Assembly: GCA_004299085.1 (NCBI GenBank)
Contig: SCQV01000291.1
Span: forward strand, 1-35,466
DNA: 35,466 bases
DNA from: Chitinophagaceae bacterium
Lineage (GTDB): Bacteria; Bacteroidota; Bacteroidia; Chitinophagales; Chitinophagaceae
Direction: 5' to 3'
This document shows positions 7,559 to 17,028 of this stretch, in pieces. Each line of letters begins with the position of its first letter. Within the stretch, counting starts at the first letter, position 1. The notes below the pieces were generated by a model. It saw only the letters and a program-made list of their open reading frames with translations. It was not told the DNA's origin and made no database searches. The translations under genes were made by a program, and so were the position numbers.

Positions 7559-10500
7559 ATGAAAAGGATTATTCTTTTACTAGGAATTTTTACAGGTTGT
7601 TTTGCTTTCTGCAGCGTTGCCCTTTCCCAGCAACGACAAATAAATGGGACTGTGGTCAGCAGGGAGGGTAAACCCATTCAGGCCGCTACCCTGCAAATAG
7701 TTGGAACCACTATAGGTACCACTACGGATGAAAATGGCCATTTTATTTTGGAGGCCTCTCCCGGACAAAAGCTGAAAGTATCCTCTATAGGCTATGAGGC
7801 GTCCATTATCTCAGCAGATGCTCGGCTTTCCTATAAGATAGTTCTCACCTCTTCAGGTAAATCACTTGGAGAAGTTGTGGTTACTGCCCTGGGAGTAAAA
7901 AGGGAAAAGAAAGCCCTCGGTTATTCGGTACAAGAATTACAAGGTACTGATGTGAATATAGCAAAAGCTCCTGATTTAATTAATTCCCTTTCTGGAAAAG
8001 TGGCGGGACTTCAGGTGACAAGCGGAGGAAGTGCAGTGGGAACCTCCTCAAGGATAACGATCAGAGGAAGCTCGTCCTTCGGTGATAATTCTCCTCTTTT
8101 TGTAATTAATGGTGTTCCGGTGCTGAATTCATCCTCCGACTTAGATGGCGGAGGTGGAGTTGACTGGGGAGATCTGACTTCTGATATAGATGCCAATAAT
8201 ATAGCCTCTATTTCGGTTCTCAAGGGGCCAACTGCAGCAGCCTTATACGGAAGCCGGGCGGCAAATGGTGCTATTTTAGTTACTACTAAAGACGGGAGCA
8301 ATCTTAACAGGCGCCTCGGCGTGGATTATTCTTTTTCTTATGTCCTTAATAAGCCTGTGAATATATTAAGATGGCAGAATCAATATGGAGGAGGACAGGA
8401 CGGTGAGGAGTTTATATGGAAAAGGGATCATCCTGAAATGTCCTATCAGGATTATGCTAAAAAATATTCCTATAATTATGTGGATGGAAATGGAGGAGGC
8501 GTAAATGATGCGAATCCAGTTTCATGGGGACCGAGATTAGATGACGGGCTTAAGTTGGACCAATGGTCAACGGGACCTAATAGTCCATGGATATCCAGGC
8601 CGGATAATTACAAAGATTTTTTCCGTACAGGGAGTACGATGGAACATAGCATTGCAGTCTCTTCAAATGGTGAAAAAGCATCCGGAAGATTGGGTTTTAC
8701 CAGATCTGATATTTCCGGAATACTTTGGAATACCGATCAATCTCAGAATTCATTGGAAACAGGTATTACACTGACTCCTTCAAAAAAATTAACTGCTAAT
8801 GCAAATCTGACTTATTTGAAAAAAGAGAGCACAATTCCTCTTATAGGTTATTCGGGCGCAGGAATATATTACGGTTGGGTTCAGCGGGATTTTGACACTA
8901 AATATTCCTGGGATCAATTCAGTAAGCAGGGAAATAAAGGGTTTATGTTCCCTTTTCTGGATAATCCTTATTACTCTCTCATCAATACAAACACCCTGTC
9001 GAGAAACAGGTTATTTGGAGATGCCAAGATCAATTATCAAATCTTTGACTGGCTGAGTGCTACCGTAAGAGTTGGTACGGATTTTTATAATCAGTATAAC
9101 GAAAGTATTACGCGTGCGGGAGACGTTGCTAATGTAAGCACAGGAAAAGGGGGCCAGTATAGTTTAACAAGCATACAAAGCCAGGAAACAAACGCAGATT
9201 TCATTTTAAATTTTAATAAGAAAATAAACGAAAGATTTAGTATAGACGGCTTGGCCGGAGCCAACTATAGGGATAATATTTACAAAAGTATGTGGATGTA
9301 CGCTCCTGATCTGACGGTTCCTGATTTCTTTGCCATTTCAAACGTAAAAGGTACTCCGAGCGTTAATAATTATCTTTCACATAGAAGAACAAACGGCATT
9401 TATGGATCGGTAAATTTTTCTTATAATAATTATCTTTATCTGGGTCTTACCGGACGCAATGACTGGAGTTCTACTTTGCCGCCCAATTCCTGGTCATATT
9501 TTTATCCGTCTGTGAGCCTTTCATTCATTTTTACTGATGCATTGGGTATCAAATCTGATGTGTTGTCTTATGGCAAGATCCGGGGAAGCTGGTCGGAAGT
9601 GGGGCAGGATACAGGTCCTTATCAATTAAATAAGACTTATTCAATAGGAAACTTTGGAGGGGTATCCGTTTTTTCTCCTACCGGCACTCTCCCTCCTCTC
9701 AATCTTATGCCTCAGAAAACTAAATCTTTTGAATTTGGTACCAATCTGCGGTTTTTTAATAACCGGATAGGCCTCGATGTGACCTATTATGATCAAAAAA
9801 CGACCAATCAAATATTATCGGTACCTATTTCGATTGCAACAGGTTATGGATCAGAACTGATCAATGCAGGTGAAATTGAAAATAAGGGAGTGGAGGTAAT
9901 GCTGACCGGAGATATTTTAAAGAACCCAAATGGAGTTTCATGGGACATATCCATTAACTGGGCGAAGAATAAAAATATAGTGAACAAGCTTTATCATGGA
10001 ATAACAAATTATATTATGGGAACAGGCCCGGGAGGAATTGCCGTAGCGGGAATTCCGGGACAACAATGGGGTGTTCTATACGGAGTAGGGTATGTGCGGG
10101 ACGCGGGAGGTAATATTGTGATTGATGACAACGGTGTTCCGCTGACTTCAAATACTCCTAAAATATTAGGAAATACTTCTCCTAAATGGATAGCCGGGAT
10201 TCAGAACAATTTTTCATATAAAAATTTTAACCTTAGTTTCCTTTTAGATTCCAGGTGGGGTAGCCAATTCTTCAGTACTACATTGTGGCATGGATATTCT
10301 ACGGGTACCGCCCCTGTCACAGTGGCGAATAATGTCAGGGAGACGGGTATCATTGTAAAAGGAGTTACCGCAGATGGTAAGCCAAATACCAAGCGTATTT
10401 CGGCTCAGGACTACTTCGAAGGTCCATGGATGTGGAATAATGAAGAATATCCCATTATAGACGGGACTTTTATTAAATTAAGGGAAGTATCGTTGGGATA

Positions 10501-10714
10501 TTCTTTTAATGTAAGCAAAGTGAAATGGTTATATTCATTGAGGTTGTCTTTTATTGGAAGAGATCTGGATATCTTATATAGAAGTAAAAAAGCAAAAGAA
10601 AACGGCATCGATCCTGAAACCGGTTTTGGCGGGGGCAGCGCAGGTGTTGGGTGGGAGGATTATCAATTGCCCACCACTGCAAGTTATGGACTGAAGCTTA
10701 ATATTGGCTTTTAA
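7559..10714 (+). CDS. SusC/RagA-family TonB-dependent outer membrane transporter
   Basis: The product is 1051 residues. In order: a signal peptide (MKRIILLLGIFTGCFAFCSV), a carboxypeptidase-like regulatory domain (INGTVVSREGKPIQAA to VSSIGYEASI), the SusC linker TALGVKREKKALGYSVQE, a plug domain with ITIRGSSSFGDNSPLFVING and the conserved NIASISVLKGPTAAALYGSR, and a long 22-strand barrel ending in an aromatic residue (LKLNIGF). SusC proteins form the import pore closed by the SusD lid and use TonB energy to move oligosaccharides or peptides into the periplasm. There is no STN domain, so it is not an obvious sigma-factor transducer. It opens the eight-gene block; SusD follows after 34 bases. 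Confidence 0.95.
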   Translation: MKRIILLLGIFTGCFAFCSVALSQQRQINGTVVSREGKPIQAATLQIVGTTIGTTTDENGHFILEASPGQKLKVSSIGYEASIISADARLSYKIVLTSSGKSLGEVVVTALGVKREKKALGYSVQELQGTDVNIAKAPDLINSLSGKVAGLQVTSGGSAVGTSSRITIRGSSSFGDNSPLFVINGVPVLNSSSDLDGGGGVDWGDLTSDIDANNIASISVLKGPTAAALYGSRAANGAILVTTKDGSNLNRRLGVDYSFSYVLNKPVNILRWQNQYGGGQDGEEFIWKRDHPEMSYQDYAKKYSYNYVDGNGGGVNDANPVSWGPRLDDGLKLDQWSTGPNSPWISRPDNYKDFFRTGSTMEHSIAVSSNGEKASGRLGFTRSDISGILWNTDQSQNSLETGITLTPSKKLTANANLTYLKKESTIPLIGYSGAGIYYGWVQRDFDTKYSWDQFSKQGNKGFMFPFLDNPYYSLINTNTLSRNRLFGDAKINYQIFDWLSATVRVGTDFYNQYNESITRAGDVANVSTGKGGQYSLTSIQSQETNADFILNFNKKINERFSIDGLAGANYRDNIYKSMWMYAPDLTVPDFFAISNVKGTPSVNNYLSHRRTNGIYGSVNFSYNNYLYLGLTGRNDWSSTLPPNSWSYFYPSVSLSFIFTDALGIKSDVLSYGKIRGSWSEVGQDTGPYQLNKTYSIGNFGGVSVFSPTGTLPPLNLMPQKTKSFEFGTNLRFFNNRIGLDVTYYDQKTTNQILSVPISIATGYGSELINAGEIENKGVEVMLTGDILKNPNGVSWDISINWAKNKNIVNKLYHGITNYIMGTGPGGIAVAGIPGQQWGVLYGVGYVRDAGGNIVIDDNGVPLTSNTPKILGNTSPKWIAGIQNNFSYKNFNLSFLLDSRWGSQFFSTTLWHGYSTGTAPVTVANNVRETGIIVKGVTADGKPNTKRISAQDYFEGPWMWNNEEYPIIDGTFIKLREVSLGYSFNVSKVKWLYSLRLSFIGRDLDILYRSKKAKENGIDPETGFGGGSAGVGWEDYQLPTTASYGLKLNIGF

Positions 10715-10748
10715 GATAAATATTCTTTAACATAGTAAAGCTAATAAA

Positions 10749-12221
10749 ATGAAAAATATATTTAAATTGAGATTCATTGCCGCCTTCATTATATTGATAT
10801 TGTCAGGATCATGTACAAAGGATTTTATAAAGATCAATACAAATCCTAACTCTCCGACTTCCGTACCGGCAAGCAATGTATTGGGACAAGGCATTATTTC
10901 TACCGCCGGTTCTCTATTCAACACTAAAATGGACCTGTATTATGCCGGGTCTTATTCAGGAATGTCAGCAAGTCTTGGAGCGGGTAACGGAGATTATGAA
11001 TTCAGAGTTGATATAAACAACAGTTGGTGGTCGCGATTATATTCCTGTATGAACGACTTTGTGAGTGCAGATAGTTTAGCCAGCAAGGAGGGCAATACTA
11101 TTCTGGAGGCTGTTGCTTTAACAATGAAAGCATATACGGCGCAAACTACGACTGATATGTTTGGTGCAATCCCTTATTCGGAGGCCTTTGAAACGTCTAA
11201 AGGGATCATCTATCCTAAGTACGATAGCCAGCAGGATGTATATAAGGCCATTTTAAGTGAATTGAAGACAGCAGCGGATATTTTTAATAACGGACAAGGG
11301 GAAATTGGAGAAGGGGATTTTATTTTTCATGGAGACGTTTCTAAATGGAGAAAATTTTGCAATTCAATCAGGTTGAGAGCGGCTATGAGAATATCCAATG
11401 TGGACCCTGAAACTGCAAAATCTGTGGTCACGGAAATATTGGGAAATCCTGCCAACTATCCTGTGATGGCAAGCAATGATGATAATGCTTATTTATATTA
11501 TCCCGGTGGTTCCTTTAAGGATTTATGGAATTCTGATTCACAGGTTGGGAATGAAACATGGGGATGGTATAGATTGAATGATGTTTTAATTAGTACACTT
11601 AAGATGTTTAATGATCCCAGGTTGCCTGTCTATGCATTGCCTAATATCTGGGGGATTTATAATGGATATAAGTTTGGCCCTGCTCAACGTAGCGATACGA
11701 TGAATAACAGCAACAATTTGTCAAGGATAGGAGACCGGTTTGCTAATGATCCCCAGGGCTTTTCCCCTTTTATGAACTGCGCGGAAGTTTATTTTATGCT
11801 GGCGGAAGCTTATGAACGTAATTTGGCTTCCGGAGATGCACAAGAGGCATACGAAAATGGTATTAAAGCGTCAATGGAAGAAAACGGTGTGAATACTTCC
11901 GGCATTAATCAATTCCTGGCGGAACCAGGCATTGCCTGGAATACAGGCACGACAAGTAATTTGGATAAAATTTATCTTCAGGAATGGGTTTCTCTTTTCA
12001 AACATAGCCTTGAAGCCTGGTGTGTGGCAAGGAGAACAGATGTACCTCTTATGACAAATATTTCACAAGATTATGCGGGCAAGCATAACAGGCCTCCTTT
12101 CAGATTTCCGTATCCTAACTCCGAGATAACTTTAAATGTCCATTTTCCTAAAGATGTGAATAGTGTGGATATTTTTTGGGGAGATCAATTGTGGTGGGAT
12201 ACCAGAAAGAATGTTCATTGA
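10749..12221 (+). CDS. SusD/RagB-family nutrient-binding lipoprotein
   Basis: This 490-residue lipoprotein has a type II signal peptide with the lipobox LSGSC; Cys22 would be lipidated and the protein displayed on the outer face of the outer membrane. After KDFIKINTNPNSPTSVP it has the helical TPR-like scaffold of the SusD family (ALTMKAYTAQTTTDMFGAIP, KFCNSIRLRAAMRISNVD, FMNCAEVYFMLAEAYER). It should be the lid partner of the preceding SusC and choose which ligand enters. Its subgroup (starts with NTNPN, ends with DQLWWDTR) includes proteins paired with carbohydrate and with peptide loci, so the ligand class is not settled. Confidence 0.93.
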   Translation: MKNIFKLRFIAAFIILILSGSCTKDFIKINTNPNSPTSVPASNVLGQGIISTAGSLFNTKMDLYYAGSYSGMSASLGAGNGDYEFRVDINNSWWSRLYSCMNDFVSADSLASKEGNTILEAVALTMKAYTAQTTTDMFGAIPYSEAFETSKGIIYPKYDSQQDVYKAILSELKTAADIFNNGQGEIGEGDFIFHGDVSKWRKFCNSIRLRAAMRISNVDPETAKSVVTEILGNPANYPVMASNDDNAYLYYPGGSFKDLWNSDSQVGNETWGWYRLNDVLISTLKMFNDPRLPVYALPNIWGIYNGYKFGPAQRSDTMNNSNNLSRIGDRFANDPQGFSPFMNCAEVYFMLAEAYERNLASGDAQEAYENGIKASMEENGVNTSGINQFLAEPGIAWNTGTTSNLDKIYLQEWVSLFKHSLEAWCVARRTDVPLMTNISQDYAGKHNRPPFRFPYPNSEITLNVHFPKDVNSVDIFWGDQLWWDTRKNVH

Positions 12222-12267
12222 TTAAAAGATACAGCAATAGTTTATTAAATCATGTAATAGGTAACTT

Positions 12268-14739
12268 ATGGATAAGGGGATAAAAAGAATATTGTTAACC
12301 CTCGGGTGTAGTATGATGGTTTTATTTGGGTATGGTCAATATAAGGATGATATACCCGACAATATTCAAAATAAATCTTTTGATCCTTATACCCTTTTAT
12401 GGTACACCTCACCGGCTTCAAGGTGGAACGATGCATTGCCTGTAGGGAATGGCAGATTGGGAGCCATGGTATTTGGCGGCGTAGATGCAGGGCGCATTCA
12501 ATTGAATGAAGATACTTATTGGACCGGTGGTCCTTATTCCTCCGTAGTGAAAGGCGGATACAAATATCTGCCCGAAGTGCAACAACTGGTCTTTAAAGGG
12601 GAATGGTGGAAAGCGCAAAAATTGTTCGGCAGAAAGTTAATGGGTTATCCGGTTGAACAACAAAAATATCAGTCTTTAGCCGATTTGGTATTGTTTTTTG
12701 ATCATGAAGGGCAATATCAAAAATATCATCGTTGGCTTGATTTGAAAACAGGAATTGCCGGTATTCAATATACTGCTAATGGGATTACGTATAATCGTGA
12801 GGTATTTGCTTCAGATCCAGACCAGGTGATTGTGGTAAGGCTGACTGCTGATAAGCCTGGGAGCATCTCCTTTACAGCCAATCTCCGGGGTGTAAGAAAT
12901 CAGGATCATTCAAATTATGGAACTGATTATTTTGAAATGAACGGTGAAGGAAATAATCAATTGGTCTTAACAGGTAAATCAGCCGATTATCTTGGTATCA
13001 AAGGGAGAGAGAAATATGAAGCCAGGATTAAAGCTGTTCCCGAAGGTGGAACGATGACAATCAGTGAGGATACCCTGTTTATTAAAAATGCCAATGAGGT
13101 CACTCTTTATTTTGTCGCTGCCACTAATTTTGTCAATTACAAGGAGGTGAGTGCAGATCAGCATGCCCGGGTGATGGCTTACCTTGACGAATTCAGCCAT
13201 AAATCGTATCATGATATCAGAGAAACGGCTATACGGGATTACCAAAATCTGTTTGGAAGAGTTAAATTAAATCTTCCGCTGACAGCGGGTTCTTTTCTTC
13301 CTACGGATGAACGATTAAAGAACAGCAAAAAAGCCTCCGATCCCGCCTTAGCAGCTTTGGCTTACCAGTTCGGAAGGTTTGTGCTCATTACTTCCTCTCG
13401 TCCGGGTACACAGGCAGCTAACCTTCAGGGGATTTGGAATGAAGATTCAGATCCCATGTGGGATTCCAAATACACGACGAACATCAATACGGAAATGAAC
13501 TACTGGCCTGTAGAATCAGCTAATTTATCGGAATGTGCACAGCCCCTGATTCATTTGGTGGAGGACCTGACGGATGAAGGGGCTAAGGTGGCCAGAGAGC
13601 ATTATGGATGCCGTGGCTGGGTGTTTCATCAAAATACGGATTTATGGAGAGTGGCAGCTCCAATGGATGGCCCTACCTGGGGTACATTTACTGTGGGTGG
13701 AGCTTGGCTTACCACCCATTTATGGGAGCATTTTCTGTTTACAAGAGATACAGCCTATTTGAAAAAAATATATCCGGTAATCAAAGGATCCGTACAGTTT
13801 TTTATGGATTTTCTTGTAAAGCAGCCGGGAAGTGACTGGCTGGTGACAAACCCTTCTACTTCACCCGAAAACTTCCCCGAGCGACCGGGCAACAAACCTT
13901 TTTTCGACGAGGTAACGGGTGGTATCCGCCCGGGTACTAATATTTGCGCAGGCTCTTCTATTGATATGCAGATACTGCACGATTTATTCGGCTATTATAT
14001 TCAGGCAACAGAAGTACTTGACACAGACCATAATTTTGCCGCTAAAGTATCGGAATCCAGAAAAAGATTGCTTCCGCCTCAGGTAGGTAAAGATGGCATG
14101 TTGCAGGAATGGGCACAGGATTGGGGACAGACCGAAGCGCATCATCGCCATCTCTCTCCTTTATATGGATTATACCCTGGAAATGTATTTTCTTCTGCTG
14201 AAACACCCCGGTTGATAGGGCCCTGTAAAGCATTGCTGGAGCAAAGAGGCGATGAAAGCTCGGAATGGTCAAGGGCGTGGAAGGTATGCTTATGGGCACG
14301 TTTAGGTGACGGCAACAGGGCAAATAGCATCCTGACGGGCTATTTTAATGAAGGATGCCATTCCCAACTTTTCGCGGGTATGTCAGATGGAAGAGTAATG
14401 CAGATAGACGGTACCATGGGTGTAACTGCCGGAATAACAGAAATGATCATACAGTCACAACAAGGCATTATAAGGCTTTTGCCGGCATTACCTGATGTAT
14501 GGAGTAAGGGAGAGTTTAACGGGGTATGTGCAAGAGGAGCGTTCGAGATAAATATGCAATGGGCAAAGAAGCAGATTATCCGGGCCGAAGTCCTTTCAAA
14601 AGAAGGAGGTATATGCCGCATTAATGCAGGACGCGCCGTGCAGGTAACTCATAACGGAAAAAGAATACGCACAAAAAAAATGAATGACGGCTCCATAGTC
14701 TTTACAACTCTAAAAGGAAATACATACCTGCTTAATTAA
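12268..14739 (+). CDS. GH95 alpha-L-fucosidase (or alpha-L-galactosidase)
   Basis: The product is 823 residues with a signal peptide ending near GYGQ. Family GH95 is shown by RWNDALPVGNGRLGAMVFGG and RIQLNEDTYWTGGP in the N-terminal beta domain. Catalytic (alpha/alpha)6 motifs follow: NINTEMNYWP (N405 and N407, which position the water), TNPSTSPENFPE (E534 fits the acid) and GRVMQIDGTMG (D714 fits the base partner), numbered here by motif alignment. GH95 enzymes cleave terminal alpha-1,2-L-fucose with inversion; some prefer L-galactose. The gene is 46 bases after SusD, so it belongs to the operon, and together with the GH29 enzyme it covers several fucosyl linkages. Confidence 0.93.
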   Translation: MDKGIKRILLTLGCSMMVLFGYGQYKDDIPDNIQNKSFDPYTLLWYTSPASRWNDALPVGNGRLGAMVFGGVDAGRIQLNEDTYWTGGPYSSVVKGGYKYLPEVQQLVFKGEWWKAQKLFGRKLMGYPVEQQKYQSLADLVLFFDHEGQYQKYHRWLDLKTGIAGIQYTANGITYNREVFASDPDQVIVVRLTADKPGSISFTANLRGVRNQDHSNYGTDYFEMNGEGNNQLVLTGKSADYLGIKGREKYEARIKAVPEGGTMTISEDTLFIKNANEVTLYFVAATNFVNYKEVSADQHARVMAYLDEFSHKSYHDIRETAIRDYQNLFGRVKLNLPLTAGSFLPTDERLKNSKKASDPALAALAYQFGRFVLITSSRPGTQAANLQGIWNEDSDPMWDSKYTTNINTEMNYWPVESANLSECAQPLIHLVEDLTDEGAKVAREHYGCRGWVFHQNTDLWRVAAPMDGPTWGTFTVGGAWLTTHLWEHFLFTRDTAYLKKIYPVIKGSVQFFMDFLVKQPGSDWLVTNPSTSPENFPERPGNKPFFDEVTGGIRPGTNICAGSSIDMQILHDLFGYYIQATEVLDTDHNFAAKVSESRKRLLPPQVGKDGMLQEWAQDWGQTEAHHRHLSPLYGLYPGNVFSSAETPRLIGPCKALLEQRGDESSEWSRAWKVCLWARLGDGNRANSILTGYFNEGCHSQLFAGMSDGRVMQIDGTMGVTAGITEMIIQSQQGIIRLLPALPDVWSKGEFNGVCARGAFEINMQWAKKQIIRAEVLSKEGGICRINAGRAVQVTHNGKRIRTKKMNDGSIVFTTLKGNTYLLN

Positions 14740-14761
14740 ATAATACATCCAAACGGAATTG

Positions 14762-17008
14762 ATGAAAACAAAAATCTTTTTTTCAGCCTGTTTTATCTTA
14801 CTTAGCTTTGTCTGCCCATTTGCGGCTCGCGGACAACATGCTGTCTTGACACTACGGGATATTTATTCAAACAACATTTATAGTTCAAAAGGCTTTGGAC
14901 CGGTCAGGTGGATGAAAGATAATACCGGTTATTCTACGCTCGAAAGAAATGAACAATATGGCGGAAACGACATCGTGAGATATGATGCTGAAACAGGTAA
15001 GAGGACGGTACTGGTTTCTGCCAAGCAGTTGATACCTGCAGGAGAGACTACTCCTCTGAACGTCGAAAATTATAGTTGGTCGGACGATGATAATGAGCTG
15101 CTGATATTTACAAATACAAGACGGGTATGGAGATATCATACACGCGGCGATTACTGGGTACTGAACCTTAAATCGGGCAAACTGCAGCAACTTGGCCTGT
15201 CGGTGAAACGTACCACCATGATGTTTGCGAAATTCTCACCGGATGGATCCAGGGTTGCGTATGTAAGCGAGCAAAATATTTATGTGGAATATCTGACCAC
15301 AGGAAGGATCAAGCAAATAACGTTTGATGGAGGCAAAAATATTATCAACGGTACTTTTGATTGGGTCTATGAGGAGGAATTGGACGATAGGGATGGTTTT
15401 CGATGGAGCCCTGATGGGAAATATATTGCCTATTGGCAATCCGATACGAAAAATATAGGTACATTCTATTTAATTGATAACGTTGATTCCCTGTACTCAA
15501 GGCCTATTCCGTTACCTTACCCCAAGGTCGGAACAGCTCTTTCGGCTGTGAAGATTGGTGTCATTCCTGCTTCAGGTGGTAATACGAAATGGTTCAATAT
15601 ACCTGGTGATCCTGCGAATAACTACCTTGCCCGGATAGATTTTATTCCCCATTCAAACGAGGTGATGATCCAGCAACTGAACCGAAAGCAGGATACAAAT
15701 AAAATCTGGATCGGCGATATTTCATCCATGAAAATAAAAAATATATTGACCGATAGGGATCCTTGTTTTCTGGATGTACATGATGATATACGTTGGTTTG
15801 ATCATGAAAAATATTTTACATGGACAAGCGAGCGGGACGGATGGAGGCATTTGTATAAAGTTTCCAGAGACGGGAAGGAAATAGAGTTGATAACCAAAGG
15901 TGATTTTGATGTAGTAAACATTAATTGTATTGATCCCACAGGTGGATTCGTTTATTACATAGCTTCTCCGGAAAACTATACACAAAGATATCTTTACCGA
16001 AGCAGGATGGATGGAAAAGGTGGTGCTGAACGAGTGACGCCTGAAGATATGAAGGGAGAGAGCAGTTACCAGATTTCTGCGAATGCAAAGTGGGCCATTC
16101 AAATGTTCCAGAATGTTACTACCCCACCGGTGTATTCGTTGATCAGCCTTCCCAGTCATTCTGAAGTAAGGGTATTAGAAGATAATCATGAATTAAAAGA
16201 GAAGTATGAAAACCTTGGCTTAAATTCTAAAGCATTCTTTAAGGTAAATATCGGAGAGGTGACGTTGGACGCATGGATCATAAAACCCCGTGGTTTTGAT
16301 CCTCAGAAGAAATATCCGTTACTTTTTTACGTATATGGCGAACCTGCAGGCTCTACGGTGCAGGACGATTGGGAAGGCGGCGACCTCTGGCATCAGTATA
16401 TGGCGCAACAGGGATGTGTGGTAATCAGCATTGACAACAGAGGTACAAAAACACCGCGTGGAAAGGCATGGCGTAATTCCATTTACGGCCAAATAGGTAT
16501 TCTGGCTTCACAGGATCAGGCAAAAGCGGCGCTTAAGATATTTAAGATGTTTCCGTTTATTGATACTTCCAGAGTGGGAATATGGGGCTGGAGCGGAGGA
16601 GGCCAAATGACCCTTAATTGTATATTCAGGTATCCGGAAATTTATAAAACAGGCCTGGCAGTTTCATTTGTTTCGGATCAGCGGCTTTATGATGCAACCT
16701 ATCAGGAGCGATATATGGGATTGCTCAGTGAAAATGCCAAAGGATATCATGATGGTTCGCCAATTAATTATGCCCGAAACCTGCAGGGAGAATTAATGAT
16801 TATACATGGAACAGCCGATGATAACGTTCATTATCAAAGCTTTGAAATGTTGGTCAATGAGCTGATAAAAGATAATAAGCTTTTTTACATGATGTCTTAT
16901 CCAATGCGTTCGCACGGCATTTATGAAAGGGAAAACACTTCCCTTCATTTGCGGGAAATGATGGAGCGTTATTGGAAGGAACATTTGCTCGGAAGCCCGT
17001 GTAAATGA
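14762..17008 (+). CDS. dipeptidyl-peptidase IV-type serine peptidase (S9B)
   Basis: ATG 14762 gives 748 residues with a signal peptide ending near ARGQ; a TTG three bases upstream is less likely. The front is a DPP-IV beta-propeller containing FDWVYEEELDD, whose Glu pair anchors the substrate N-terminus and marks it as an exo-dipeptidase. The C-terminal alpha/beta hydrolase domain has GWSGGGQ (nucleophile S611, with Gly where many members have Tyr), HGTADDNVHYQ (D686) and TSLHLREMM (H729). It removes X-Pro or X-Ala dipeptides from peptide N-termini in the periplasm. It sits 22 bases after the GH95 gene and 20 before serine dehydratase, clearly within the operon. Confidence 0.93.
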   Translation: MKTKIFFSACFILLSFVCPFAARGQHAVLTLRDIYSNNIYSSKGFGPVRWMKDNTGYSTLERNEQYGGNDIVRYDAETGKRTVLVSAKQLIPAGETTPLNVENYSWSDDDNELLIFTNTRRVWRYHTRGDYWVLNLKSGKLQQLGLSVKRTTMMFAKFSPDGSRVAYVSEQNIYVEYLTTGRIKQITFDGGKNIINGTFDWVYEEELDDRDGFRWSPDGKYIAYWQSDTKNIGTFYLIDNVDSLYSRPIPLPYPKVGTALSAVKIGVIPASGGNTKWFNIPGDPANNYLARIDFIPHSNEVMIQQLNRKQDTNKIWIGDISSMKIKNILTDRDPCFLDVHDDIRWFDHEKYFTWTSERDGWRHLYKVSRDGKEIELITKGDFDVVNINCIDPTGGFVYYIASPENYTQRYLYRSRMDGKGGAERVTPEDMKGESSYQISANAKWAIQMFQNVTTPPVYSLISLPSHSEVRVLEDNHELKEKYENLGLNSKAFFKVNIGEVTLDAWIIKPRGFDPQKKYPLLFYVYGEPAGSTVQDDWEGGDLWHQYMAQQGCVVISIDNRGTKTPRGKAWRNSIYGQIGILASQDQAKAALKIFKMFPFIDTSRVGIWGWSGGGQMTLNCIFRYPEIYKTGLAVSFVSDQRLYDATYQERYMGLLSENAKGYHDGSPINYARNLQGELMIIHGTADDNVHYQSFEMLVNELIKDNKLFYMMSYPMRSHGIYERENTSLHLREMMERYWKEHLLGSPCK

Positions 17009-17028
17009 GGACTTAAAGCAGTAGCTAC

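Noticed and set aside
15722-16159. 145-codon minus-strand ORF inside the DPP-IV gene
   Set aside because: It lies opposite a conserved propeller region and has the composition of a shadow frame.
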